In this document: piece by piece, positions 1-7,351 of the stretch | Numbering within the stretch: position 1 is the stretch's first letter | Layout of the letters: each line of letters opens with the position of its first letter | Assembly (NCBI GenBank): GCA_031973235.1 | Contig: DALYDM010000014.1 | Span: 1-15,043 of the forward strand | DNA length: 15,043 bases | Reading direction: 5' to 3' | Origin: JAGOQQ01 sp031973235 | GTDB lineage: Bacteria > Patescibacteriota > Minisyncoccia > Phycocordibacterales > UBA9973 | Translations under genes and position numbers: made by a program | The notes under the pieces: model-generated | The model's database searches: none | What the model was told of the DNA's origin: nothing | What the model saw: the letters and a program-made list of their open reading frames with translations, nothing else

Positions 1-1857
1 AAGATCATCACTGATTGATTCACCCAACACTTCGGGTTGTGTAGTATCGATTTTTGTATCACTATCTTGAACCGCTGTATCCTTTTCGGATGCATCATCG
101 GTATTACTATTTATCTGTTCTGTTGCTTTTACATCATTTAAGGTTGGCCCTAAAAGAGGATCATACGACGACAACGTCGATGCATCAATGACTTGCAAGC
201 TTGAATCGCCGGTCTTGATAACTTCATCTTGGTGTATAGTCTCATCTGCGACATCCATCAACTCTGGAGGCACTATTGCATACCAAATCTGATAATCACC
301 ATCTGGTTTAACAATTCTGATCACTCGCATATTTTCATAGCGAATATCGTTAAGCACTTTGTCGGTCAAAAAATCAGGCTGAGGTAACGGGTCTGGATTA
401 ACACCTTCGTACTCAACAGAAACCCATACTGAGTCAAGAAATGTCTCTGGAAATGTATCGATTGTAGGCAAACTTTCGACAGCAATTTGAACTTTTGATA
501 ATTTTTCCCAAGAATCAACAGAGGAAAATGGTATTTCAAATTCAACATTCTTCCAATTATTTCTTTTGATAAACCCGAGCTCTTCCCATGTTTTTCCATC
601 AAGTGTATACATAACACGAAACAAATCATCTCGGGCTGTCTCATCCAAAGAAACTATGCCGTTTGATTCAAGAATTTTATTTTCAGACTCATCGTTTTCA
701 CCTAAAAACTCTTGATTGTCTTGAGATTCGGATGAATTTTCGCTTTCTGATACATCATTTTCTTTAGGTATCACTTCTGACTCAGAATCTTGCTTTGTTT
801 CTTGTGGTGACACCTCAGAAGATTCGCTAACTTCATTTTCTACCTTTTCTTCATTGATCGATTCGCTCACTTGTTCACTTTGTGATTCTATTGATGAAGT
901 AGGATTTTCTGATTCTTGAGCTAACACTCTCGTAAAAAATTTTTCAAAAAATGCGCCTGCGCCATCTGACGAACTCTCACCTGAACCTGACGAATCAGAA
1001 CCTCCAGAATCACTACCACCCGATCCGGAATCTGATGTGCTTTCTGATGAATCACCAGAACCACCTGAATCAGCAGAACTCGAATCTGAAGATGAATCAT
1101 TTTGACTTGGTGAGTCTGCAGTACTTGAATCTGAAGGTGTGTCACCTACCAATTCACTGGAATTTGAATCATTACTTGGAAGGTCAGATTGATTTCCTTC
1201 GTTTGAAGGAACCTGATCTTCTTGTGTTTGAACCGTTGAAGTTTCTGTGTTTTCAAACAGAGATGATTCGGCATTACTAGAGTTTTCCTGAGGTTCAGCG
1301 GTTTCAACAGTATCAGTGTCTATGATTGTATCAATCGTTCGACCTTCATCAAGTGCTTCATTTATGATTTTTTCTCCTTTGTCGTACGATCCGTCGTCAA
1401 CAAACCATGAAAATCGTACAGTAAACTTTCTTGGAACAGAATCACTAGGAACCTCACCTCCAAAATCCCCACAGAACATTTGAGCGGTACGGTTTCTCAA
1501 AAAAGCTGAATTATCTCTTGTAAAATCCGATCCTTGTGCATCCGAAGAAACACTCGGCTGACCACTTGCATTCGACGGATTTTCCCAACCACCCAAGCAA
1601 GTTTCTGGATAAAAATTTACAATATTTGCCTTACCTTTCATTGCGATCGAAAACACAATAATCACCAAAACAAGAATTCCGATTGGTGTGACGAGTTTTC
1701 TGTTTTTTGAGAAAAAATTTTTGACGTGTGTAAGATTGATTTCAATTTTAAAATCATCTTTTTTTCTAAGCGAAAGAACGTTCTCTGGTGGAACATTCAA
1801 AGAATTACGGTTTGATTCCGTAGTATTTTTGCCGACAATAAAACGTGGCAATTTCAT
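1..1857 (-). CDS. Ser/Asp-rich membrane-anchored surface protein, C-terminus beyond window
   Basis: The frame is open for 619 codons from an ATG at 1857 to the window edge, so the C-terminus is missing. Residues 1-55 are polar and presumably cytoplasmic. Residues 56-73 form one hydrophobic membrane segment with no clear signal peptidase site. Residues 80-155 contain Cys87 and Cys129 and a small globular-looking region. Residues 190-395 are low complexity, rich in Ser, Asp, Glu and Gly, with dense SD/SG runs at 255-299. A short hydrophobic island (AFFEKFFTRVLAQ, 302-314) interrupts this linker. Residues 405-485 look like a folded beta-type module (YTLDGKTWEELG and SVWVSVEYEG motifs), then another polar tail begins. 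The start fits a -10 box ending 7 nt upstream. Large one-pass proteins of this kind are common in Patescibacteria. I infer a cell-surface or adhesion role; no enzyme motif is visible and the family was not identified. Confidence 0.85.
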   Translation of the reverse strand, partial: MKLPRFIVGKNTTESNRNSLNVPPENVLSLRKKDDFKIEINLTHVKNFFSKNRKLVTPIGILVLVIIVFSIAMKGKANIVNFYPETCLGGWENPSNASGQPSVSSDAQGSDFTRDNSAFLRNRTAQMFCGDFGGEVPSDSVPRKFTVRFSWFVDDGSYDKGEKIINEALDEGRTIDTIIDTDTVETAEPQENSSNAESSLFENTETSTVQTQEDQVPSNEGNQSDLPSNDSNSSELVGDTPSDSSTADSPSQNDSSSDSSSADSGGSGDSSESTSDSGSGGSDSGGSDSSGSGESSSDGAGAFFEKFFTRVLAQESENPTSSIESQSEQVSESINEEKVENEVSESSEVSPQETKQDSESEVIPKENDVSESENSSESQDNQEFLGENDESENKILESNGIVSLDETARDDLFRVMYTLDGKTWEELGFIKRNNWKNVEFEIPFSSVDSWEKLSKVQIAVESLPTIDTFPETFLDSVWVSVEYEGVNPDPLPQPDFLTDKVLNDIRYENMRVIRIVKPDGDYQIWYAIVPPELMDVADETIHQDEVIKTGDSSLQVIDASTLSSYDPLLGPTLNDVKATEQINSNTDDASEKDTAVQDSDTKIDTTQPEVLGESISDDL

Positions 1858-1870
1858 TACATAAAGTATA
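1858..1870 (-). promoter_or_regulatory. Leaderless-type -10 box for the surface protein gene
   Basis: TATACT (minus strand, 1865-1870) ends 7 nt before the ATG, so the expected transcription start is at or next to the start codon. No Shine-Dalgarno sequence and no clear -35 box are visible. Confidence 0.5.
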
Positions 1871-1958
1871 TCACGCACCAAGACTATTTTATTGAACAAA
1901 ATCTATAAAAATGTGGAAAAAATAAGGTTTATTTTGTAGAATCACTGAAAAATATCAT

Positions 1959-1996
1959 GCATCAAAAAACAGCGATTATATCGCTGTTTTTGATGC
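1959..1996 (-). terminator. Intrinsic terminator after secA
   Basis: A long hairpin: 7-bp CAGCGAT/ATCGCTG core with a 3-nt loop, extended by A/T pairs and a further GCATC/GATGC stem with one bulged A. It lies 11 nt beyond the secA stop codon. The A/T tracts are on both sides, so it could also act on plus-strand transcripts. Confidence 0.85.
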
Positions 1997-2007
1997 ACTC
2001 ATACTAT

Positions 2008-4473
2008 TTACTGTCCATGACATTTTTTAAACTTTTTTCCACTTCCGCATGGACACGGATCATTTCTTCCAACTTTTTCAAACATTTGCTTTTCTTGATG
2101 AACTGAACTGTCTTGTGCATCTATTTCATGCATTTCTTTTGGTAAATGTTCTTGATCACTCTTCGCTGATTCTTGGGCTTGTTGACTCTGAATCGTATCA
2201 ATAAGTGCAAGCACTTGGTATTTCATGGCATTTTCCATCTCTTTGAAGAGCCGAGAACCTTCTTTTCGATATTCTACAAGCGGCTCCCGTTGTCCGTATG
2301 CACGCAAATTTACCGAAGAACGAGTATATTCCATCGTTTCAATATGGTCAGTCCACAATGCATCTGTAACATAGAGAATTATTCTTCGAACAACATCCCA
2401 AAATGGCGCTCCGATTTCTTCCACTTTCTTCATTACACGAGCTTTTTCTTCATCAGAAGTAGCAATCTCAGCAAAAGTATAGGTGCGAATGTCTTCTTCA
2501 GGTGACAAAAGCATTGTTTTTCTTCGTCCATATACAACTTTTCGTTGTTGATTGAGAATATCATCATACTCAAGAGTATGTTTTCGAGAATCAAAATTAA
2601 ATCCTTCGATTTTCATTTGAGCACTTTCGAGTGATTTTGAGATAAGTCTATGCTCAATCGCTTCATCTTCTGGCACATTTAGACGCGCCATGATATTTTT
2701 CATACTATCACCAAAAATTCTCATAAGATCATCCTCGAGTGAGACGAAAAATTGTGTTTCTCCAGGATCTCCTTGTCTTCCTGAACGACCTCGCAGCTGA
2801 TTATCGATACGTCGAGCTTCATGACGTTCAGTACCAAGTACAAACAATCCGCCAAGAGACTTTACTTCTTCATATTCTTCTTTTGTCGCATTTACACCTC
2901 CAAGCTTGATGTCGATTCCACGACCCGCCATGTTTGTTGCAATCACTACACTCTTTTTCTTTCCCGCATGAGCAATAATCTCACCTTCGCGTTCGTGATT
3001 TTTTGCATTCAATACCTGATGTGGAATTCCTGACGCAGTAAGATATGCAGAAAGTAATTCATTTTTCTCAATTGACACTGTACCGATCAACACTGGCTGA
3101 CCTTTGTCGTACAATTCTTTAACTTTTCTTGAAATTGCCTGGAGTTTTCCTTTTTCCGTTCTAAAAATAAGATCATTTCGATCAATACGTGCTATCGGTC
3201 GATGAGTTGGAACGCTGATCACATCAAGATTGTATACTTTTCGAAATTCTTCTTCTGAAGTCTTACCTGTTCCGGTCATTCCTGATAGTTTCTTGTAAAA
3301 TCTAAAGTAATTTTGGTAGGTAATAGAAGCAATCGCACGTGTTTCCTGTTCAATTTTTACACCTTCTTTAGCTTCGACAGCTTGGTGAAGACCTTGATTC
3401 CATCTTCGTCCTTGCTGCATTCTTCCTGTAAATGGATCAACAATAATCACTTGATTGTCTTTAACCACATAGTCTTTGTCACGAATAAAAAGTGCACGCG
3501 CGCGAACTGCCGTCTCAAGATGGTGGACGTATTTGATCCCTTTTTCAGTGTAAATATTTTCCACACCAAGGAGTTTTTCTGCTTTTGTGATTCCGTTGTC
3601 TGTGAGAGATATTGCTTTCAATTTTTCATCAACGGTGTAATCATTCTCAGGCACGAGCTGTGACGCAATTAATGCGAATTGTTGATACATTTTTTCTGAG
3701 TCACCAGCACCACCAGCAATAATAAGCGGAGTACGTGCTTCGTCGATCAAAATTGAGTCAACTTCATCCACGATTGCATAATGATATCCTCGTGCAACCA
3801 ATCCATCTACTTTGTTTGCGAGATTATCTCTAAGATAATCAAATCCAAACTCATTGTTGGTTCCATATGTGATATCAGCATTGTATGCATCTTTTCGGGT
3901 GCATGGTTTCAAAAATTCATACTCAACTTTGTATGTACCTACCTCATCACGTTCTTTATCTTTTTCGGTATGTGTTGGGTCATACAGATATGAAATATTT
4001 TGTGAGTTAATAACACCAACACTTAATCCCAAAAATGCATAGACTTGACCCATGAGCGTAGCATCACGACGTGATAGATAATCATTCACCGTAACAATGT
4101 GCACACCTTTGCCTTCAAGTGCATTGAGATATGCAGGGAGAGTTGCTACAAGTGTTTTTCCTTCACCTGTTCGCATTTCAGCAATCTTATGTGAATGTAA
4201 AACAATACCTCCAATCATTTGCACATCATAATGTCGCTCACGAAGTGTTCTCCATGATGCTTCACGAACAAGTGCAAACGCATACGTCAAAATATCATCA
4301 AGTGATTCACCTTGTGAAAGACGATTTTTAAGTTCTTGAGTTTTGACTGGAAAATCTGAATCCGAAAGAGTCTGAATTTCCTTTTCAAATAATTCGATTT
4401 CTCTAATTTTTGGAGAGAGTGATTTGACAAAAGCCTGATTTCCATCTCCAAAAAGCTTGGTTAATATATTCAT
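2008..4473 (-). CDS. secA: Preprotein translocase ATPase SecA
   Basis: SecA is the ATP-driven motor that pushes unfolded preproteins through SecYEG at the inner membrane. The 821-residue product has the full DEAD motor: Walker A RTGEGKT (101-107), Walker B VDEVDS (235-240), DEARTPL (244-250), the GMTGTGKT motif (398-405), TNMAGRGIDIKLGG (513-526) and motif VI QLRGRSGRQGDPG (559-571). The preprotein cross-linking region lies between the two motor halves. The C-terminal SEC-C zinc-binding tail is intact (Cys807, Cys809, Cys818, His819). The product is about 80 residues shorter than E. coli SecA (901). The gap lies in the helical scaffold/wing region: only about 60 residues separate the NQQRKVVYGRR segment from the WTDHIETMEY segment. 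The ATG at 4473 is supported by a TATAAT box 11 nt upstream. The gene forms its own unit, ending in the hairpin at 1959-1996. It probably exports the neighbouring surface proteins. Confidence 0.98.
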   Translation of the reverse strand: MNILTKLFGDGNQAFVKSLSPKIREIELFEKEIQTLSDSDFPVKTQELKNRLSQGESLDDILTYAFALVREASWRTLRERHYDVQMIGGIVLHSHKIAEMRTGEGKTLVATLPAYLNALEGKGVHIVTVNDYLSRRDATLMGQVYAFLGLSVGVINSQNISYLYDPTHTEKDKERDEVGTYKVEYEFLKPCTRKDAYNADITYGTNNEFGFDYLRDNLANKVDGLVARGYHYAIVDEVDSILIDEARTPLIIAGGAGDSEKMYQQFALIASQLVPENDYTVDEKLKAISLTDNGITKAEKLLGVENIYTEKGIKYVHHLETAVRARALFIRDKDYVVKDNQVIIVDPFTGRMQQGRRWNQGLHQAVEAKEGVKIEQETRAIASITYQNYFRFYKKLSGMTGTGKTSEEEFRKVYNLDVISVPTHRPIARIDRNDLIFRTEKGKLQAISRKVKELYDKGQPVLIGTVSIEKNELLSAYLTASGIPHQVLNAKNHEREGEIIAHAGKKKSVVIATNMAGRGIDIKLGGVNATKEEYEEVKSLGGLFVLGTERHEARRIDNQLRGRSGRQGDPGETQFFVSLEDDLMRIFGDSMKNIMARLNVPEDEAIEHRLISKSLESAQMKIEGFNFDSRKHTLEYDDILNQQRKVVYGRRKTMLLSPEEDIRTYTFAEIATSDEEKARVMKKVEEIGAPFWDVVRRIILYVTDALWTDHIETMEYTRSSVNLRAYGQREPLVEYRKEGSRLFKEMENAMKYQVLALIDTIQSQQAQESAKSDQEHLPKEMHEIDAQDSSVHQEKQMFEKVGRNDPCPCGSGKKFKKCHGQ

Positions 4474-4490
4474 ACGATTGAGTCATTATA
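4474..4490 (-). promoter_or_regulatory. secA -10 box, near-leaderless
   Basis: A perfect TATAAT (minus strand, 4485-4490) ends 11 nt before the secA ATG, predicting a 5' leader of only about 3-6 nt. The -35 region 17 nt further upstream is a poor match. There is no Shine-Dalgarno sequence. Confidence 0.6.
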
Positions 4491-4533
4491 GCAGAAAAGT
4501 CGCATTACGATAAGCGTGAATTTGATTCGTAAA

Positions 4534-4569
4534 AAATAAAAAACCCCTGATAGGAGGGGGCTTTTATTT
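4534..4569 (-). terminator. Intrinsic terminator after the Lys/Ala peptide gene
   Basis: Hairpin CCCCT/AGGGG with a 6-nt loop, extended by an A/T-rich stem. On the minus strand it is followed by a T-rich tract. It separates the small gene from the secA promoter. Confidence 0.75.
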
Positions 4570-4581
4570 CGAATGAGAAGA

Positions 4582-4656
4582 CTATGATCGCTTCTTCTTC
4601 TTTGCTGCTGACTTCTTCTTTGCTACCTTCTTTTTTGCTTTCTTTTTTGCTGCCAT
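4582..4656 (-). CDS. 24-residue Lys/Ala-rich basic peptide
   Basis: This is a short frame from ATG 4656 to TAG 4582. The product has 13 Lys, 6 Ala, 1 Arg, 2 Ser, 1 Val and the initiator Met, arranged as repeated AKKK blocks. It has no acidic and no aromatic residues. The composition resembles the DNA-binding tails of bacterial histone H1-like proteins, so nucleic-acid binding is a plausible inference, but there is no folded domain. Support for a real gene is its position between a plausible -10 (TATAAA, 8 nt before the ATG) and a hairpin terminator just downstream. Against it: it is very short, and AAA/AAG/GCA triplets are a low-complexity pattern. There is no Shine-Dalgarno site. It lies next to the AT-rich stretch that carries a DnaA box. 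Confidence 0.6.
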   Translation of the reverse strand: MAAKKKAKKKVAKKKSAAKKKKRS

Positions 4657-4930
4657 ATAATTTATTTATATTATTGCTAAAGACATGCAGTAGTGCGACC
4701 TCTTATAAAAATTTTTAAAAAAATATTTTTATAATTATTTTTTATTACTGCATTACCTAATTTATTATCGTACAAAAAAAATATTGTTACAATAGTTTTT
4801 TAAAAAAAATTGTGGATAACTTTTTATTTTTAAAAAATATTTTTACTAAATTACTAATTTAATTACATTAATTAAATAATAAATATAATTTTAAATAATA
4901 ATTGAAATTAAATTATTTATAATTAAAAAA
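4657..4930. other. Very AT-rich gene-free region with nested inverted repeats and a DnaA box
   Basis: No coding frame was recognised in this stretch. It holds runs of A and T, an inverted repeat ATGCAGTA (4685-4692) / TACTGCAT (4746-4753), and inside it a second one, TTATAAAAAT (4703-4712) / ATTTTTATAA (4725-4734). A perfect DnaA box, TGTGGATAA, is at 4811-4819. It could be the upstream region of the small peptide gene, a structural or DNA-unwinding element, or part of an origin; the sequence alone does not decide. Confidence 0.6.
4811..4819 (-). promoter_or_regulatory. Perfect DnaA box
   Basis: TTATCCACA on the minus strand matches the high-affinity E. coli DnaA box exactly and lies in very AT-rich DNA. 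A single 9-mer can occur by chance, and no cluster of boxes is seen. Confidence 0.4.
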
Positions 4931-4955
4931 AACCGTTGTAAAAATTACAACGGTT
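4931..4955 (-). terminator. Intrinsic terminator after the 181-residue gene
   Basis: Perfect 10-bp hairpin AACCGTTGTA/TACAACGGTT with a 5-nt loop. On the minus strand a run of 8 T follows directly. It lies 7 nt after the stop codon at 4962. Confidence 0.9.
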
Positions 4956-4961
4956 CACGCA

Positions 4962-5507
4962 TCATACACTACACGTACTACATATTTTTGAAACACCGGC
5001 AAACCATAAGTTTTCATTAAAATTATAAGTTCCAGAAAAAATGAGAAATTTATAATTGCCAGAACTAACTCTTACAAATCGTGTACCATGAGTACATCTT
5101 TCAAACTCAGGTTCTTTCATATCAAAACAAACAACACTGTAACTACCATTCTTGTTTTTCCAGTAAGTCAAATGAGGATGACTATCAGTAAAAGTATTGT
5201 CATAAAAATTAAACGCGCGATCAGAATAATTGAAGGCAGAAAGAGTGTATATATCCGCCGGTTCAAGTCCACGAATCATGTATTCATTTTCAAGTTCGGA
5301 AAATGATAACACTCGTCCAATTTTAAAAAAAGTTAGTTTTACTCGTTCGCCCTCGCCTCTTGGAGCATCATTCAACAAATCATTTGGAATCTTAATAATT
5401 ACCTTTCTGTTTGTTTCTTCTAATATCTGATTTACAGACTGATTTCGATTTTTAACTTCAACAATGAAAGAAGTCTCAAATTTACTTGAATTAAGAATGG
5501 TGTCCAT
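4962..5507 (-). CDS. Unrecognised 181-residue protein
   Basis: I do not recognise this protein. It runs from ATG 5507 to TGA 4962, with a consensus promoter upstream and a strong terminator right after the stop, so the gene is well supported. It has no signal peptide and no membrane segment, which suggests a soluble cytoplasmic protein. The N-terminal half (residues 1-85) alternates charged and hydrophobic residues and includes VIIKIPNDLLNDAPRGEGER. The C-terminal half is rich in aromatic residues (Tyr, Phe, Trp), has a YWKNKNGSYSVVCFDM segment that looks like a beta hairpin, and ends with a CSTC motif (KICSTCSV). Four cysteines lie in the last third, but they do not form a clear zinc-binding pattern. 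The TGA stop is followed at once by the terminator, evidence that UGA means stop in this genome. Confidence 0.8.
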   Translation of the reverse strand: MDTILNSSKFETSFIVEVKNRNQSVNQILEETNRKVIIKIPNDLLNDAPRGEGERVKLTFFKIGRVLSFSELENEYMIRGLEPADIYTLSAFNYSDRAFNFYDNTFTDSHPHLTYWKNKNGSYSVVCFDMKEPEFERCTHGTRFVRVSSGNYKFLIFSGTYNFNENLWFAGVSKICSTCSV

Positions 5508-5533
5508 GGTGTTTATTTTTATAATTTTCTTTC

Positions 5534-5561
5534 ATTGTATCATATATTATTTATATGTCAA
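5534..5561 (-). promoter_or_regulatory. Consensus sigma-70-type promoter for the 181-residue gene
   Basis: -35 TTGACA (5556-5561) and -10 TACAAT (5534-5539) are separated by 16 nt, with a TG one base before the -10 (extended -10). The expected 5' leader is about 20 nt and contains no Shine-Dalgarno sequence at a usual distance. Confidence 0.8.
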
Positions 5562-5603
5562 TATTACTATACTGTGCAATTAATATACCTTAATATACTC
5601 AAT

Positions 5604-5868
5604 GTTTTAAAGAAAGAAGCACGCCAATGGCGTGCTTCTTTCTTTTATCTGCATGTGAAGCCAGCGGGTGCATAACTCCAACATACATACCTATGTGAGC
5701 GCAGTCGCTGGCTACACATGTAGACAACATTCTGCACATACACAAGTATAGGTAAATGCACATGAAATTGCAAGAAGTATTCACTACATAAAACACAAAA
5801 GCCACCTTGCGGTGGCCATTGCGGGTATGTATGTTGTTTCTAATAGACAAGCTACGCGAAACACTCAC
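5604..5868 (-). ncRNA. Candidate structured small RNA with a long pseudoknot
   Basis: A consensus promoter predicts a start near G5868 and a strong hairpin terminator ends at about 5609, giving an RNA of about 260 nt. Inside, a 13-nt block (5836-5824) is perfectly complementary to 5691-5679. That second strand lies within the loop of an 8-bp stem AGCCAGCG/CGCTGGCT (5713-5706 with 5666-5659). The order of strands gives an H-type pseudoknot. The large first loop holds a 6-bp GCCACC/GGTGGC hairpin with a GCAA tetraloop (5801-5816). A 5' hairpin GTTTC/GAAAC (5858-5862 with 5836-5840) could compete for one base of the pseudoknot. I see no tmRNA, SRP, RNase P or 6S signature. An 89-codon frame with a GTG start overlaps it, but its product is unlike a folded protein. 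It is unlikely to be a riboswitch, since the next gene has its own promoter. Confidence 0.6.
5609..5645 (-). terminator. 17-bp hairpin terminator of the candidate RNA
   Basis: Perfect 17-bp stem with a 3-nt loop. The GC core is GCACGCC/GGCGTGC, followed on the minus strand by TTCTTTCTTT. It is nearly symmetrical and could also stop plus-strand transcription. Confidence 0.85.
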
Positions 5869-5874
5869 GAGAAG

Positions 5875-5903
5875 AGTATAGCAGAATGATGTTTATTTGT
5901 CAA
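5875..5903 (-). promoter_or_regulatory. Consensus promoter of the candidate RNA
   Basis: -35 TTGACA (5898-5903) and -10 TATACT (5875-5880) are separated by exactly 17 nt. The -35 box starts just after the stop codon of the FAD oxidoreductase gene. This is among the strongest promoters in the window, as would suit an abundant RNA. Confidence 0.85.
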
Positions 5904-5904
5904 G

Positions 5905-7293
5905 CTATTCTGATTTTGGATTCTCACATCGTTGATCTTTGGGATCAAAAACTGTAGGTTCGAGTTCATCCCCCCTAACAATATGTGCAATTCTTTCTCC
6001 TGCAAAAAGTGATGGGAGGATTCCTACCCCATTACATCCGAGATTATACAAAAGCACTGGATTACATGGTTCCCTCCCAACAATTCTTAAATAATTTTGC
6101 GTGAACCCCATCAATCCATGCCATTTAAATTCATAATTAATTTTCTCTGGACTATCATTGTACGTTGTTCGAACAAACTCATCTATCTTTTGTTGTGCAT
6201 CTTCTGGATACATATCTTGTTTAGTGTACAAACTCGAATCATCAAGCCATAATCCGGGACCACCAATCGAAATAAGATTTACTGCCCTATCTTCACGAGA
6301 TTCATATGGTCTTCTCGTAAGATAAAAATATGAATCTTTTGACTCCATTTTTGATTCTGGATCATTGATATACGTGAGCGCAGTTGGAGGTTTGCCATGT
6401 TCGTCAGTATACCCAGCCATATACCCCACATATCCACGAACTCTATGGTGAAATTTCACATCAATATCAGCACCTTCTTTGTTGGTGATGATGATATTTT
6501 CAAAACCATTTGTACACAAGATCACATTCTCAACAACAATTTCTCCTTGTGGAATTTTTAATTTTGCAGTATCAATATATAACTCAACTTCAAGTACAGG
6601 AGTTTTCTCAAGAATTATAAATCTATCTGCATACTCACGCAGAAGATATCCTGCAAGCTCTTCAGTAAACAATGCACTGTTCATACATCCGGCTTTCTCT
6701 TGAGATAGTGCAATATACTTATCATCTTTTGATTCAAGTAATTCAAGAATAGTTTCTTTTGCGGCTCTTTTCCAAAGTCCAATATACTCATCAAACTCTG
6801 CATCGATATCTACTGTTTCTTCTATTAACACAGGCCAGACAGGTAATCCACCACTTGCTTTAATATCATTATCTTTCAAAAGTCTCAGTATTTGATCCTT
6901 GTGAGTAAGGCCAACTGATTTTATAAAAGTACTTAATGGTGTTTGCAAAGATGTATCTGCGAGTATTTCATCTAAAATCGCCCACCCACGTTCCATCGAC
7001 TGCTGAGCCTTTATTGCATGCTCCTTTCCGTGCTCACGCGCAATATCAAAAAGTGGTCGTTCGAAATATCCCACAATTTGCCCAGCATTATGTCCTGTTG
7101 CACCATGAGCGATCTGATCTTGTTCGACGAGTATAATTTTTTTATCAGTGTGCTTCAATAACATGTACGCTGAAATAATTCCAGATATTCCTCCTCCTAT
7201 AATTGCACAATTCATTCCATTAAAATTATCATGTGAATGCAGTGGTCGAGTTCTGTTTAATTGTTTTAACCATGGTGATTTATTTTCAAACAT
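5905..7293 (-). CDS. FAD-dependent oxidoreductase, DAO family
   Basis: The 462-residue product matches the D-amino-acid oxidase-type flavoprotein fold. The N-terminal dinucleotide-binding motif is GGGISG (33-38, GxGxxG), followed by an acidic residue at the end of the second strand (ILVEQD). A GHNAGQI segment lies where this family contacts the flavin. A C-terminal NLGCNGVGILPSLFAGERIA segment is the usual second FAD contact. The layout is like gamma-glutamylputrescine oxidase and related amine or amino-acid oxidases, but the substrate cannot be read from the sequence. No signal peptide is seen, so it is probably cytoplasmic. ATG 7293 is preferred over the internal Met27 because a TGGTATAAT box ends 7 nt before it. 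It is a single-gene unit; rnpB ends just upstream and the candidate RNA starts just downstream. It may draw on scavenged amines or amino acids, which is inference. Confidence 0.9.
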   Translation of the reverse strand: MFENKSPWLKQLNRTRPLHSHDNFNGMNCAIIGGGISGIISAYMLLKHTDKKIILVEQDQIAHGATGHNAGQIVGYFERPLFDIAREHGKEHAIKAQQSMERGWAILDEILADTSLQTPLSTFIKSVGLTHKDQILRLLKDNDIKASGGLPVWPVLIEETVDIDAEFDEYIGLWKRAAKETILELLESKDDKYIALSQEKAGCMNSALFTEELAGYLLREYADRFIILEKTPVLEVELYIDTAKLKIPQGEIVVENVILCTNGFENIIITNKEGADIDVKFHHRVRGYVGYMAGYTDEHGKPPTALTYINDPESKMESKDSYFYLTRRPYESREDRAVNLISIGGPGLWLDDSSLYTKQDMYPEDAQQKIDEFVRTTYNDSPEKINYEFKWHGLMGFTQNYLRIVGREPCNPVLLYNLGCNGVGILPSLFAGERIAHIVRGDELEPTVFDPKDQRCENPKSE

Positions 7294-7309
7294 ACAGTTA
7301 ATTATACCA
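7294..7309 (-). promoter_or_regulatory. Extended -10 promoter giving a leaderless FAD oxidoreductase mRNA
   Basis: TGGTATAAT (TATAAT at 7301-7306 with TG one base upstream) ends 7 nt before the ATG, so transcription should start at or within a base or two of the start codon. The -35 region falls in the preceding terminator and is not conserved. Confidence 0.65.
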
Positions 7310-7315
7310 AATATG

Positions 7316-7343
7316 AAAAAACACTGCTTTCGCAGTGTTTTTT
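7316..7343 (-). terminator. Intrinsic terminator of rnpB
   Basis: Perfect 12-bp hairpin AAAAAACACTGC/GCAGTGTTTTTT, with a GAAA tetraloop on the minus strand and T-rich DNA after it. It sits between the rnpB 3' end and the FAD oxidoreductase promoter. Confidence 0.85.
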
Positions 7344-7351
7344 CATATTGT

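Noticed and set aside
921..1280. Frames on both strands over the Ser/Asp-rich region
   Set aside because: They are out of frame with the long open gene and arise from its repetitive codons.
5599..5868. 89-codon minus-strand frame with GTG start
   Set aside because: It overlaps the structured RNA and its terminator, starts at the predicted transcription start, and encodes a Cys/His/Met-rich product unlike a folded protein. The RNA explanation is better.
5945..5965. TTCGAG sequence resembling a tRNA T-arm
   Set aside because: It lies inside the FAD oxidoreductase coding sequence and no cloverleaf can be formed around it.
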